Program-made: the position numbers and the translations under genes
From: Sinorhizobium fredii NGR234
GTDB lineage: Bacteria > Pseudomonadota > Alphaproteobacteria > Rhizobiales > Rhizobiaceae
NCBI RefSeq assembly: GCF_000018545.1
Contig: NC_012587.1
Coordinates: 3,190,001 to 3,254,000 of the forward strand
DNA: 64,000 bases
Direction: 5' to 3'
Part shown: piece after piece, positions 8,544 to 18,004 of the stretch
Position numbering within the stretch: position 1 is the first letter of the stretch
Layout: each line of letters starts with the position of its first letter
The notes under the pieces: generated by a model
What the model was told of the DNA's origin: nothing
Databases searched by the model: none
What the model saw: the letters and a program-made list of their open reading frames with translations, nothing else

Positions 8544-8705
8544 ATGGCAACCAACGTGAAGGACGGCAAGGCGCCCAAGAGTTCCGATGGAACGCGTGGC
8601 GGAAACCGTGCCGGCGACAAGGGCAAGAGGGACGCGGCCCGGAAAGACGAGGCCAAGAAGAGCAGTCAGGCGGCCGGCAAGGACCCGCAGCGGGGCAAAG
8701 GCTGA
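8544..8705 (+). CDS. Very small Lys/Gly-rich hypothetical protein
   Basis: 53 residues, strongly basic and without hydrophobic stretches (MATNVKDGKAPKSSDGTRGG... ending in QRGKG), probably disordered. GAGGAAAG precedes the ATG by five bases. It lies between an EcfG-type promoter (8482-8506) and a strong terminator (8719-8746), so it looks like a complete single-gene unit. Composition resembles small stress-induced proteins such as KGG/ConA-type peptides, but no family is assigned. Confidence 0.7.
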   Translation: MATNVKDGKAPKSSDGTRGGNRAGDKGKRDAARKDEAKKSSQAAGKDPQRGKG

Positions 8706-8718
8706 CGGCACCCCAAAC

Positions 8719-8746
8719 AAAAAGGCCGGGCTCAGCCCGACCTTTC
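8719..8746 (+). terminator. Rho-independent terminator after the 53-residue gene
   Basis: AAAAAGGCCGGGC - TCA - GCCCGACCTTT hairpin with A-rich and T-rich ends, 14 bases after the stop codon. It could work in both directions. Confidence 0.75.
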
Positions 8747-8959
8747 ATCGTCCCTCCCGCCGCTGCCAGTACATCCGTGGTCAACGACGAGAGGGACAGT
8801 AAGGAGAGTGTAGGCGCCGATTGTTACAGTGGCAAGACTGTCCGAAAGGGTGAGGTCGACAAAACCTGTTCGAGGCTCGCACCTTGATCGCGATCGACTG
8901 GCTTTCGCGCGCCCTTGGCTTCGCGACCGATTGTCGGTGCTTCCGGGAAAACAAGGAAA

Positions 8960-9036
8960 TGGTGATCCCGGCGCGATTCGAACGCGCGACCCCCAGATTA
9001 GGAATCTGGTGCTCTATCCTGCTGAGCTACGGGACC
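8960..9036 (-). tRNA. tRNA-Arg (anticodon CCU)
   Basis: 77 bases on the minus strand form a full cloverleaf. The acceptor is GGTCCCG/CGGGATC (one G-T pair); the D arm is GCTC...GAGC; the anticodon arm CCAGA-TTCCTAA-TCTGG places CCT as anticodon; the T arm is GCGCG-TTCGAAT-CGCGC. The CCA end is encoded. It reads AGG codons. No integrase or duplicated tRNA end was seen next to it, so there is no evidence of an island at this tRNA. Confidence 0.96.
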
Positions 9037-9235
9037 ACTTGCTATAGACCCATACAAAAGCAAGGCCATTTCGCCAAGTGTTTTTGCGCCCGCGGCCGGC
9101 GGTTTGCGAAAAGTCGGATGTGGCGATGCGAAATCATGGGGCTAGCGTGATCGACAAAGTGAGTGCTAAGCAGAAGCCGGCGGCGGTCGGAGGCGATGCC
9201 GCCTTTCCCGAATCCATCCTGGGACCTATCCGCAT

Positions 9236-10132
9236 ATGCTTATCGGAATCGATTGGGGCGGCACCAAAATGGAAGTCATTGCGCTCGACCGCAATGGCGG
9301 GACGCGTGCCCGGCACCGTGTTGCAACCCCGACCAGCGGCTATGACGCGTGCATCCGCGCCGTGGTCGAGCTCGTCGCCGCGGCCGAAGACACGGCCGGT
9401 GAGCGCGGCTCGATCGGCATCGGCATTCCGGGCAGTCCCAATCCGCGCACCGGCATCGTGCGCAACTCCAACGCCGTGCTGATCAACGGCAAGCCGCTCG
9501 GGCGCGACCTCGAGGCCGCCCTTGGCCGCCAGGTTCGGCTTGCCAACGATGCCAATTGCCTGGCGGTCTCCGAGGCGGTCGATGGGGCCGGCAAGGATGC
9601 GCATGTCGTCTTCGGCATCATCGTCGGCACCGGGCACGGCGGCGGGTTGGCGATCGACGGGAAGGTGCATGCCGGCTACCAGGGCGTCGCCGCGGAGATC
9701 GGTCATTATCCGCTCCCCTGGATGAAGCAGGACGAGTATCCCGGTCACAAATGCTGGTGCGGCAAGTTCGGCTGCCTCGATATGTATGCCTGCGGCACCG
9801 GGCTCGAGCTCGACTATCGCCTGACGACCGGCGTCGAGCGCCGCGGCCGCGACATCATCGAGGCGAAGCGTGCCGGCGATCCGGCCGCCACCGGCGTCTA
9901 CGACCGCTTCGTCGACCGGCTGGCCCGCAGCCTGGCGCTGTTGACCAATATCGTCGATCCGGATGTCTTCGTGCTCGGCGGCGGCATGTCGAATGTCGAC
10001 GAAATCTATGGCGAATTGCCGGAGCTGATTACCAAATATCTGTTCGGCGACAGTTTCGAAACGCCGATCCGCAAGGCCGTGCATGGCGACAGCTCCGGCG
10101 TGCGCGGCGCCGCCTGGCTGTGGAAGGAGTAG
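9236..10132 (+). CDS. ROK-family sugar kinase (probable fructokinase)
   Basis: A 298-residue ROK kinase. The ATP-binding motif is IGIDWGGTKMEV at the N-terminus; a second phosphate motif is IIVGTGHGGGLAIDG. The ROK zinc signature is GHKCWCGKFGCLDMYACG with the preceding EIGHYPLPW. The family phosphorylates free hexoses at C6. The Mak/fructokinase branch has this length and lacks a DNA-binding domain. Together with the AGE-family epimerase/isomerase 0.8 kb downstream it suggests mannose to fructose to fructose-6-phosphate, an inference from neighbours. The ribosome site is weak (GGGA). Confidence 0.88.
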   Translation: MLIGIDWGGTKMEVIALDRNGGTRARHRVATPTSGYDACIRAVVELVAAAEDTAGERGSIGIGIPGSPNPRTGIVRNSNAVLINGKPLGRDLEAALGRQVRLANDANCLAVSEAVDGAGKDAHVVFGIIVGTGHGGGLAIDGKVHAGYQGVAAEIGHYPLPWMKQDEYPGHKCWCGKFGCLDMYACGTGLELDYRLTTGVERRGRDIIEAKRAGDPAATGVYDRFVDRLARSLALLTNIVDPDVFVLGGGMSNVDEIYGELPELITKYLFGDSFETPIRKAVHGDSSGVRGAAWLWKE

Positions 10133-10163
10133 CGCGTGTCGAGTTTCGGCGGCCGCCCTGTTT

Positions 10164-10353
10164 CCCCCTCTGGCCTGCCGGCCATCTCCCCCACAAGGGC
10201 CCACAAGGGGGAGAATACGGGCGGCTCACCTCTCTCTCTCTCCGGCCGAGACGCTGCTGAACACGAAACTCTTAAGTGGATGCGTAGACCGTGCCACATC
10301 CTTTCCCCCCTTGCGGGCCCTTGCGGGGGAGATGGCGGGCAGGCCAGAGGGGG
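10164..10353. repeat. Pair of inverted intergenic repeat units (class A)
   Basis: Two copies of a 50-base element (10164-10215 and, inverted, 10304-10353) with core CCTCTGGCCTGCCGGCCATC then CTCCCCC and a short hairpin. They flank 88 bases. Both carry an internal doubling of the loop (AAGGGCCCAC in the first, a GCGGGCCCTT version in the second). Another inverted pair of the same unit lies at 55561-55722. They fill most of the 277-base gap between the kinase and the UPF0303 gene. Confidence 0.8.
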
Positions 10354-10409
10354 CATCGCCATCACCCCAGTCCCATCCGTCCAGCTCCCCTAACGACAGC
10401 GGAGGCATC

Positions 10410-10907
10410 ATGAACAATATCGACAATGATCTGCGCCGGATCGCGCTCCAGGAACAACAGTTGCAGTTCGAGCGCTTCGACCTCGACACGGCCTGGACGC
10501 TCGGCTCGACGCTCCGCCGTATGGCGGCCGAGCGCAAGCACGGTGTCGTCATCGACGTCACGCTGTTCTCCATGCAGGTCTTCTATGCGGCGCTCGACGG
10601 CGCAACGCCGGACAATCCGAACTGGGTGCGGCGCAAGCGCAACACGGTTTTCCGGCTGTTCAGAAGCAGCTATGCCACCGGTCTCGGCCTTCTCAAGCAG
10701 CAGACCAACCTGCAGGCGAAGCTCGGCCTGCCGGATCAAGAGTTCGCCGCGCATGGCGGCAGCTTTCCGATCGTCGTGAAGGGGACCGGCTGCATCGGTG
10801 CCGTCACGGTGTCCGGACTGCCGCAGCGCGACGACCACAATTTGGTCGTCGAAGCGCTGGCCGAACTCCTCGGCGCGGATCACGATGCGCTGAAACTCGA
10901 GAATTGA
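10410..10907 (+). CDS. UPF0303 / heme-degrading-domain (GlcG-HbpS family) protein
   Basis: A 165-residue protein of the DUF336-related UPF0303 family. Typical features are the opening LRRIALQEQQLQFERFD, GVVIDVTLFSMQVFYAALDG, and the C-terminal FAAHGGSFPIVVKGTGCIGA then VSGLPQRDDHNLVVEAL. GGAGG lies five bases before the ATG. Family members bind heme or act as small accessory proteins in sugar and diol catabolism loci; no activity can be assigned. It ends 11 bases before the preferred start of the AGE-family gene, so the two are likely cotranscribed. Confidence 0.85.
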   Translation: MNNIDNDLRRIALQEQQLQFERFDLDTAWTLGSTLRRMAAERKHGVVIDVTLFSMQVFYAALDGATPDNPNWVRRKRNTVFRLFRSSYATGLGLLKQQTNLQAKLGLPDQEFAAHGGSFPIVVKGTGCIGAVTVSGLPQRDDHNLVVEALAELLGADHDALKLEN

Positions 10908-10918
10908 CGGACGGGCCG

Positions 10919-12076
10919 ATGGACGTTTCTTTGCAGGCGACGGAGTTCGGCCGCTGGCTCATGGAAGCCGCCCTGCCGCTCTGGCGCGAAAAGGGGTTCG
11001 ACGCGGCCGGCGGCGGCTTCGTCGAGACGATCGACATGGCCGGCGAGCCGACGCAGGCCAATCGCCGCTCTCGCGTCCAGCCCCGCCAGGTCTATTGTTT
11101 CGCGGAAGCCGGGCGGCGTGGCTGGCAGGGAGACTGGCGCAGCGTCGCGGAGGACGGACTCGCCTATTTCGATCGCATCTATCGGCAGCCGAGCGGCTTC
11201 TACGGCGCGCTCGCCAAGGCCGACGGGGAGATCATCGATCGGTCTTTCGACCTCTACAACCAGGCCTTCGCGCTGCTCGCCTTCGCCTATCTGGCCGAAG
11301 TCCTTCCGGATCGGAAGACCGAGATGATCGGCCGCAGCAATGATCTCCGGCAGAAGCTCGAAGCCCATTGCAAGCATCCGGTCGCCGGCTTCGAGGAGGA
11401 CAACCCGCCGCGCCTGCCGCTTGGCTCCAACCCGCATATGCACCTCTTCGAAGCCTGTCTCGCCAGCGAAGTCGTCGACGGGTTCGACCGGGTCGCCTGG
11501 GCCAATCTCGCCGACGAGATCGCCCATCTGGCGATGGATTGCTTCATCGACGCAAGGACGGGCGTGCTGCGGGAATTCTTCGACCGCGACTGGACGCCCT
11601 TTCCGGGCGAGAAGGGCCGCATCGTCGAGCCCGGCCACCAGTTCGAGTGGGCATGGCTGCTCCTGCGCTGGGCGGAACGGCGCGGCAATGCGAAAGCGAT
11701 CGTCAAGGCGCGGCGGCTGTTCGAGATCGGCGAAGCGCACGGCATCTGCCCGAGGCGCGACGTGGCGATCATGACGCTCTTCGACGACCTGTCGGTCGCC
11801 GACCCGGTGGCGCGGCTCTGGCCGCAGACGGAATGGCTGAAGGCGGCAATCCGCTTCGCCGCGCTTTCGGACGGCAGCGAACGGCAACGCTATCTCGCCT
11901 CGGCCTCGCGCGCCGCGGCAGCGCTGCAACGGTTTCTCGAAACTCCGGTCCGCGGGCTCTGGCGCGACAAGCAGAAGGCGGACGGCAGCTTCGTCGACGA
12001 GCCCGCGCCGGCCAGCAGCTTCTATCACATCGTCTGCGCGATCTATGAGCTCAAGGATTGCCTGAAGCGGATGTGA
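10919..12076 (+). CDS. AGE-family sugar epimerase/isomerase (mannose isomerase-like)
   Basis: 385 residues from the ATG at 10919; a TTG 15 bases upstream (10904) overlaps the previous stop and is less likely. The (alpha/alpha)6-barrel N-acylglucosamine 2-epimerase family is recognised from RSRVQPRQVYCFAEAGRRGW, DLYNQAFALLAFAYLAE, NPHMHLFEACLA, EPGHQFEWAWLLLRW and SSFYHIVCAIYELK; the His residues in the last motifs are the usual catalytic ones. Length and motifs fit the mannose isomerase/YihS-like branch better than true GlcNAc epimerases. Beside a fructokinase-type ROK gene, D-mannose to D-fructose conversion is the best guess. Confidence 0.85.
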   Translation: MDVSLQATEFGRWLMEAALPLWREKGFDAAGGGFVETIDMAGEPTQANRRSRVQPRQVYCFAEAGRRGWQGDWRSVAEDGLAYFDRIYRQPSGFYGALAKADGEIIDRSFDLYNQAFALLAFAYLAEVLPDRKTEMIGRSNDLRQKLEAHCKHPVAGFEEDNPPRLPLGSNPHMHLFEACLASEVVDGFDRVAWANLADEIAHLAMDCFIDARTGVLREFFDRDWTPFPGEKGRIVEPGHQFEWAWLLLRWAERRGNAKAIVKARRLFEIGEAHGICPRRDVAIMTLFDDLSVADPVARLWPQTEWLKAAIRFAALSDGSERQRYLASASRAAAALQRFLETPVRGLWRDKQKADGSFVDEPAPASSFYHIVCAIYELKDCLKRM

Positions 12077-12089
12077 CGGGCGTTGATTG

Positions 12090-12194
12090 CCCCTCACCCT
12101 CGCCCTCTGCCTGCGGGGAGAGGGGACTTGGGCGACGCGACATATCGCTTCGCCCCGCTTGCGGGGAGAAGGTGCCGGCAGGCGGATGAGGGGG
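12090..12194. repeat. Intergenic palindromic repeat (class B)
   Basis: Begins CCCTCACCCT..., holds two GC-rich hairpins of the type CTCTCCCCGC/GCGGGGAGAG, and ends GGTGCCGGCAGGCGGATGAG. A longer three-hairpin copy is at 58912-59060. It lies between the AGE-family gene and metH and may serve as a terminator. Confidence 0.75.
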
Positions 12195-12295
12195 ATACGC
12201 CGGCTCCGCGAACGTCATGACGGATATCCAGTCAGCCCGCCGCGCTCGCGGCGGCTTTTTTCTTGCCCTCGCGGTATTATTATGATCGTATGTTG

Positions 12296-12315
12296 ACATA
12301 AAGATATCTTTATGT
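12296..12315. promoter_or_regulatory. Perfect 20-bp palindrome upstream of metH (SahR-like operator)
   Basis: ACATAAAGAT/ATCTTTATGT, perfectly symmetrical, 47 bases before the metH start, in an AT-rich leader; a second small palindrome CGACAA-N4/5-TTGTCG lies at about 12324-12340. The sequence resembles sites of SahR, the ArsR-family S-adenosylhomocysteine-responsive regulator of methionine-cycle genes. The assignment is from memory of that motif. Confidence 0.55.
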
Positions 12316-12362
12316 GACTTAATCGACAAAATAATTGTCGTTTTCAGAACGGGAGATTTCCC

Positions 12363-15300
12363 ATGTCCGCCGCGTCCCTCTTCGGAGAACTCTCCCCCAA
12401 GCCCGACGGCTCGGAAATCTTTCGGGCGCTCAACCAGGCGGCGGCCGAGCGCATCCTGATCATGGATGGGGCGATGGGCACCGAAATCCAGCAACTCGGT
12501 TTCGTCGAAGACCATTTCCGCGGCGAGCGCTTCGGCGGTTGCGCCTGTCACCAGCAGGGCAACAACGACCTCCTGACGCTGACGCAGCCGAAGGCGATCG
12601 AGGAGATCCACTATCGCTACGCCCTTGCCGGCGCCGACATTCTCGAAACCAACACCTTCTCCTCGACGCGGATCGCCCAGGCCGACTACGGCATGGAGGA
12701 CATGGTCTACGACCTCAACCGCGACGGCGCCCGGCTGGCGCGGCGGGCGGCGAAGCGGGCCGAAGCGGAGGATGGCCGGCGACGCTTCGTGGCCGGCGCG
12801 CTCGGGCCGACCAACCGCACCGCGTCGATCTCGCCCGACGTCAACAATCCCGGCTACCGTGCCGTCAGCTTCGACGATCTCAGGCTTGCCTATGCCGAAC
12901 AGGTGCGCGGCCTGATCGATGGCGGCGCCGATATCATCCTCATCGAGACGATCTTCGACACGCTGAACGCCAAGGCGGCGATCTTCGCGACGCAGGAAGT
13001 GTTCGCCGAGAAGAAAATCCACCTGCCGGTGATGGTTTCCGGCACGATCACCGATCTTTCCGGCCGCACCCTCTCCGGCCAGACGCCGACCGCCTTCTGG
13101 TACTCGGTGCGCCATGCGGCGCCCTTCACCATCGGGCTCAACTGCGCGCTCGGCGCCGACGCGATGCGCGCCCATATCGACGAGCTTTCGACCGTCGCCG
13201 ACACGCTTGTCTGTGCCTATCCGAATGCCGGCCTGCCGAACGAATTCGGCCGCTACGACGAAAGCCCCGAAACGATGGCGGCACAAATCGAGGCCTTTGT
13301 CCGCGATGGCCTCGTCAACATCGTCGGCGGCTGCTGCGGCTCGACGCCGGCCCATATCCGCGCCATCGCCGAAGCGGTGCAAAAATATCCGCCGCGCCAG
13401 GTGCCGGAAATCGAACGCCGCATGCGGCTCTCCGGCCTCGAGCCCTTCACGCTCACCGACGAAATCCCCTTCGTGAATGTCGGCGAGCGGACCAATGTCA
13501 CCGGCTCGGCGAAATTCCGCAAGCTGATTACCACGGGCGACTATGCCGCGGCACTCGACGTGGCGCGCGACCAGGTGGCCAACGGCGCGCAGATCATCGA
13601 CATCAACATGGACGAGGGGCTGATCGATTCGACCCGCGCCATGGTCGAGTTCCTGAACCTCGTCGCTTCCGAGCCGGACATCGCCTGCGTGCCGGTGATG
13701 ATCGATTCCTCCAAATGGGAAGTCATCGAGGCCGGGCTCAAATGCGTCCAGGGCAAGGCGCTGGTGAACTCGATCTCGCTCAAGGAAGGCGAGGAGGCGT
13801 TCCTGCATCACGCGCGGCTAGTGCGGGCCTATGGCGCCGCCGTCGTGGTGATGGCTTTCGACGAGAAGGGCCAGGCCGACAGCAGGGCGCGCAAGGTCGA
13901 GATCTGCCGGCGCGCCTATCGGCTGCTGACCGAAGAGGTCGGCTTCCCGCCGGAGGACATCATCTTCGACCCGAACATCTTCGCGGTCGCCACCGGCATC
14001 GATGAGCACAACAATTACGGCGTCGATTTCATCGAGGCGACGCATGAGATCATCGCCACGCTGCCGCATGTCCATGTCTCGGGCGGGGTGTCGAACCTCT
14101 CCTTCTCCTTCCGCGGCAACGAGCCGGTGCGCGAGGCGATGCACGCCGTCTTCCTCTATCATGCGATCCAGGCGGGCATGGACATGGGCATCGTCAATGC
14201 CGGCCAGCTTGCCGTCTACGACGCGATTGACCCGGAGTTGCGCGAGGCCTGCGAGGACGTGGTGCTGAACCGCCGTCCGGATGCGACCGAGCGCCTCCTG
14301 GAGATCGCCGAGCGCTACCGCGGCCAGGGCGGCGCACAGGGCAAGGAGAAGGACCTCGCCTGGCGGCAATGGCCGGTTGCGAAGCGGCTCGAGCATGCGC
14401 TCGTCAACGGCATCACCGAGTTCATCGAGGCGGATACGGAAGAGGCGCGGCTTGCCGCCGAGCGCCCGCTGCACGTCATCGAAGGACCGCTGATGGCCGG
14501 CATGAACGTGGTCGGCGACCTCTTCGGCGCGGGCAAGATGTTCCTGCCGCAGGTGGTCAAGTCGGCGCGCGTCATGAAGCAGGCGGTCGCCGTGCTCCTG
14601 CCCTACATGGAGGCGGAAAAGCTTGCGAATGGCGGCGAGGGCACCCGCGCGAGTGCCGGCAAGATCCTGATGGCGACCGTCAAGGGCGACGTGCACGATA
14701 TCGGCAAGAACATCGTCGGCGTCGTGCTCGCCTGCAACAATTACGAGATCATCGACCTCGGCGTGATGGTGCCCTCGGCGAAGATCCTCGAGGTGGCGCG
14801 GCAGGAAAAGGTCGATGCGATCGGGCTTTCCGGGCTCATTACCCCGTCGCTCGACGAGATGGTGCATGTCGCCTCCGAACTCGAGCGCGAAGGCTTCGAC
14901 ATTCCTCTGCTGATCGGCGGAGCGACGACCAGCCGCGTGCATACGGCGGTCAAGATCAACCCGCGCTACGGCCTCGGCCAGACCGTCTATGTCACCGATG
15001 CCAGCCGCGCCGTCGGCGTCGTGTCGAGTCTGCTCTCGCCGGAGGCGAGGGACGGCTACAAGGAGACGGTCCGCGCCGAGTATCTGAAGGTTGCCGATGC
15101 ACATGCGCGCAACGAGGCGGAAAAGCGCCGCCTGCCGCTCTCGCAGGCCCGCGCCAATGCGTCGAAACTCGACTGGGACGCGTATCGGCCGAAGACACCC
15201 TCGTTCCTCGGCACGCGCGTCTTCGAGAGCTGGGATCTGGCGGAGCTTGCCCGCTATATCGACTGGACGCCCTTCTTCCAGACCTGGGAGTTGAAGGGCG

Positions 15301-16133
15301 TCTATCCGCGCATTCTCGACGACGAGCATCAGGGTCCGGCCGCACGGCAGCTCTTCGCCGACGCACAGGCGATGCTCGAGAAGATCATCGCGGAAAAGTG
15401 GTTCGCGCCGAAGGCGGTGGTCGGTTTCTGGCCAGCCGGCAGCGCCGGCGACGACATCCGCCTCTTCACCGACGAGAGGCGCGAGCGCGAGCTTGCCACC
15501 TTCTTCACGCTCCGCCAGCAATTGGCGAAGCGCGACGGCCGGCCAAATGTCGCGCTCGCCGATTTCGTCGCTCCGGTCGAGAGCGGCAGGCGCGACTATC
15601 TCGGCGGCTTCGTGGTGACGGCCGGCATCGAGGAAGTGGCGATCGCCGAGCGCTTCGAGCGCGCCAACGACGATTACTCCTCGATCCTCGTCAAGGCGCT
15701 TGCCGACCGCTTTGCCGAGGCCTTTGCCGAGCGCATGCACGAATATGTCCGCAAGGAGCTGTGGGGCTATGCGCCGGACGAATCCTTCACCCCACAGGAA
15801 CTGATCGCCGAGCCCTATACGGGGATCCGCCCGGCGCCGGGCTATCCGGCACAGCCGGACCACACCGAAAAGGAAACGCTCTTCCGGCTGCTCGATGCGG
15901 AGGCGGCGATCGGCGTCAGGCTGACGGAGAACTACGCCATGTGGCCGGGCTCCTCCGTCTCGGGTCTCTATGTCGGCCATCCGGACGCCTACTATTTCGG
16001 CGTCGCCAAGATCGAACGCGACCAGGTCGAGGATTACGCAACTCGCAAGCGGATGGGGGTTCGCGAGGTCGAGCGCTGGCTCTCGCCGATCCTCAACTAT
16101 GTGCCGATGCGGGAGACGCAAGCGGCCGAGTAG
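12363..16133 (+). CDS. metH: Cobalamin-dependent methionine synthase
   Basis: 1256 residues, the full modular enzyme (E. coli MetH is about 1230). The homocysteine-binding barrel (about 20-340) shows [21 protein letters not shown] and the zinc cysteines in [11 protein letters not shown]. The pterin/methyl-THF domain (about 355-620) has [16 protein letters not shown] and [10 protein letters not shown]. The B12 domain (about 665-900) has [20 protein letters not shown], with His778 as the cobalt ligand, and [13 protein letters not shown]. The AdoMet reactivation domain (about 930-1245) has the [15 protein letters not shown] motif. It transfers methyl from 5-methyl-THF to homocysteine. The ribosome site is GGGAG. 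A palindromic operator lies upstream. Its 3' end faces the GMC remnant with a 4-base gap. Confidence 0.98.
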   Translation: MSAASLFGELSPKPDGSEIFRALNQAAAERILIMDGAMGTEIQQLGFVEDHFRGERFGGCACHQQGNNDLLTLTQPKAIEEIHYRYALAGADILETNTFSSTRIAQADYGMEDMVYDLNRDGARLARRAAKRAEAEDGRRRFVAGALGPTNRTASISPDVNNPGYRAVSFDDLRLAYAEQVRGLIDGGADIILIETIFDTLNAKAAIFATQEVFAEKKIHLPVMVSGTITDLSGRTLSGQTPTAFWYSVRHAAPFTIGLNCALGADAMRAHIDELSTVADTLVCAYPNAGLPNEFGRYDESPETMAAQIEAFVRDGLVNIVGGCCGSTPAHIRAIAEAVQKYPPRQVPEIERRMRLSGLEPFTLTDEIPFVNVGERTNVTGSAKFRKLITTGDYAAALDVARDQVANGAQIIDINMDEGLIDSTRAMVEFLNLVASEPDIACVPVMIDSSKWEVIEAGLKCVQGKALVNSISLKEGEEAFLHHARLVRAYGAAVVVMAFDEKGQADSRARKVEICRRAYRLLTEEVGFPPEDIIFDPNIFAVATGIDEHNNYGVDFIEATHEIIATLPHVHVSGGVSNLSFSFRGNEPVREAMHAVFLYHAIQAGMDMGIVNAGQLAVYDAIDPELREACEDVVLNRRPDATERLLEIAERYRGQGGAQGKEKDLAWRQWPVAKRLEHALVNGITEFIEADTEEARLAAERPLHVIEGPLMAGMNVVGDLFGAGKMFLPQVVKSARVMKQAVAVLLPYMEAEKLANGGEGTRASAGKILMATVKGDVHDIGKNIVGVVLACNNYEIIDLGVMVPSAKILEVARQEKVDAIGLSGLITPSLDEMVHVASELEREGFDIPLLIGGATTSRVHTAVKINPRYGLGQTVYVTDASRAVGVVSSLLSPEARDGYKETVRAEYLKVADAHARNEAEKRRLPLSQARANASKLDWDAYRPKTPSFLGTRVFESWDLAELARYIDWTPFFQTWELKGVYPRILDDEHQGPAARQLFADAQAMLEKIIAEKWFAPKAVVGFWPAGSAGDDIRLFTDERRERELATFFTLRQQLAKRDGRPNVALADFVAPVESGRRDYLGGFVVTAGIEEVAIAERFERANDDYSSILVKALADRFAEAFAERMHEYVRKELWGYAPDESFTPQELIAEPYTGIRPAPGYPAQPDHTEKETLFRLLDAEAAIGVRLTENYAMWPGSSVSGLYVGHPDAYYFGVAKIERDQVEDYATRKRMGVREVERWLSPILNYVPMRETQAAE

Positions 16134-16137
16134 GCCG

Positions 16138-16960
16138 CTACCGGTTTGCCGCGACGATCATCGCGGCTGCCTTTTCGGCGATCATGATGGTCGGCGATTG
16201 GTGTTGCCGGAGGTGATCTCTCGCGGCTGGCCCGCGCGCGCTTCGTCACGCCGTCATGCTGGAACTCGACGCCGGCGACACGCGCCCCTTCGAGGATCAG
16301 CTTGCGGACATGCGCCTTGGTCAGGATCGTCAGGTTGCGCCGCTGCCTGGCGGGCTTCAGAAAGGCCTTGGCGGTGTTCCAGCGGATGCCGGAGCGCTGG
16401 TTGACGTCGAAATAGCCGGAACCTTCATTGGTGCCGCGGTTGAAATCGTCGGTTTCCGGAATGCCTGCCTCGGTTGCCGCCTTCTGGAAGGCGTCGAGCA
16501 CCGCCCAGCGGACGCGCGCCTTCTCGACCCGCCACTCGCCGCCGGCGCCGTGCATGTCGTCGGCACCGCGATAGTGATCCTCGGATTTTTTGAAGAAGGG
16601 CAGCACCTCGTCCCAGTTCCAGCCGGTGCAGCCGAGCTGGCGCCACAGGTCGTAGTCGCGCGCCTGGCCGCGCATGTAGATCATGCCGTTGATCGACGAG
16701 CAGCCGCCGAGCACCTTGCCGCGCGGATAGAAGAGCGACCGGCCGTTGAGGCCCTCCTCGGCGGCGGTGGTGAAACACCAGTCGGTGCGCGGATTGTTGA
16801 TGCAATAGAGATAGCCGACCGGAATGTGGATCCAGTGATAATTGTCGCTGCCGCCCGCCTCGAGCAGCAGGACGCGATGCGCTGGGTTCTCCGAAAGACG
16901 GTTGGCGAGAACGCAGCCGGCGCTCCCCGCTCCGACGACGATATAGTCGAACGTTTCCAT
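16138..16960 (-). pseudogene. GMC oxidoreductase remnant (internal deletion plus frameshift)
   Basis: The first about 245 codons are a normal GMC flavoenzyme (choline/alcohol dehydrogenase type): FAD motif [37 protein letters not shown] and [10 protein letters not shown] at the end of the intact part. At about 16215-16225 the sequence jumps to codons for the extreme C-terminus: SGNTN, then after a one-base frame change [13 protein letters not shown] and a TAG at 16138-16140. The family consensus C-terminal signature is [18 protein letters not shown]. So about 270-290 central codons are missing, including the His/Asn active site, and the frame is broken. In the intact frame translation would run to 16097, past the metH stop. 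It follows livM by 45 bases and was probably the last gene of the transporter operon. Confidence 0.88.
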
Positions 16961-17005
16961 TGGCTTTCTCTGATGTCGGGTCCCGACCGTGGCGGACCGA
17001 TCTGT

Positions 17006-18004
17006 CTATTTGTGCCGGTGCTCGAAGCCGAGCCTGCGGCCGAGGCGCGAATTGTAGAACTCGCCGACGATGCCGCGGCGGAACAAGAGGACGCAGACCA
17101 TGAAGACGACGCCGGTAATGATCGTCACCGGAAATTCCGAGGTCGCCAGGTAGTTCTGCAGCGTCACCACGAGTGCTGCGCCGAACAGCGGTCCGATCAG
17201 CGTTCCGATGCCGCCGAGCAGCGTCATCAGGATCACCTCGCCCGACATCTGCCAGCCGACATCGGTCAGCGTCGCGAACTGGAAGACCAGCGCCTTCAAG
17301 CCCCCGGCCAGGCCGGTCAATGCGGCCGACATGACGAAGGCGCCGAGCTTGTAGTTCCTCACCGAATAGCCGAGTGAGATCGCCCGCGTCTCGTTTTCCC
17401 GGATCGACTTCAGGATCATGCCGAAGGGCGAATTGATGATCCGCCAGATGATGGCGATGCCGATGACGAAGACGGCCAGCACGAAGTAATACATGTTCGA
17501 GGACTGCGAGAGGTCGATGAAGCCGAACAGATGGCCGCGCGGCACCGACTGGATGCCATCCTCGCCATGCGTGAACTCGGCCTGCAGGCAGAAAAAATAG
17601 AACATCTGCGCCAGCGCCAGCGTGATCATCGCGAAATAGATGCCCTGGCGGCGGATGGCGAAGAAGCCGATGACCGCGCCGAGCAGGGCGGCGCCGGCGA
17701 CACCGGCGAGAAGCCCGAACTCGACCGGCAGGCCCCATTCCTTGACGGCATGCGCGGTGAAATAGGCGGCGCCGCCGAAGAAGGCCGCATGGCCGAAGGA
17801 TAGCAGCCCGGTATAGCCGAGCAGCAGATTGAAGGCGCAGGCAAAGAGGGCGAAGCAGAGGATCTTCATCAGGAAGACGGGGTAGAAAAACAGCGGGGCA
17901 ACCAGGAGAAAGGCGAGACCCGCCCCAAGAAACACCGTCTGGGCGACGACCGGTGTGCGTTCCTTCTGGTTCTGAAGTTCGAGTGTCAGCGTCATATCAA
18001 GCAT
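17006..18004 (-). CDS. livM: Branched-chain amino acid-type ABC transporter permease (LivM-like)
   Basis: A 332-residue integral membrane permease with about nine hydrophobic segments. LivM-family marks include FALFACAFNLLLGYTGLLSF GHAAFFG in the first third and the EAA-like cytoplasmic loop ILKSIRENETRAISLGYSVR. It pairs with the LivH-like protein and two ATPases. Its start overlaps the livH stop by eight bases; an alternative ATG lies nine bases further in. The substrate cannot be deduced: the HAAT family also carries urea, amides and aromatic acids. A GMC oxidoreductase remnant after it hints that the original operon served catabolism of an alcohol-like compound. Confidence 0.93.
   Translation of the reverse strand: MLDMTLTLELQNQKERTPVVAQTVFLGAGLAFLLVAPLFFYPVFLMKILCFALFACAFNLLLGYTGLLSFGHAAFFGGAAYFTAHAVKEWGLPVEFGLLAGVAGAALLGAVIGFFAIRRQGIYFAMITLALAQMFYFFCLQAEFTHGEDGIQSVPRGHLFGFIDLSQSSNMYYFVLAVFVIGIAIIWRIINSPFGMILKSIRENETRAISLGYSVRNYKLGAFVMSAALTGLAGGLKALVFQFATLTDVGWQMSGEVILMTLLGGIGTLIGPLFGAALVVTLQNYLATSEFPVTIITGVVFMVCVLLFRRGIVGEFYNSRLGRRLGFEHRHK

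Noticed and set aside
8960..9036. tRNA-Arg as an integration site of a genomic island
   Set aside because: No integrase, no repeated tRNA 3' end and no base-composition change on either side.
10164..10353. CRISPR-like repeats
   Set aside because: Only two units in inverted orientation, with no regular direct repeats or spacers.
13818..16121. 767-codon open frame antisense to metH
   Set aside because: Mirror of a high-GC3 gene; no family motifs, no ribosome site, and metH is fully conserved on the other strand.
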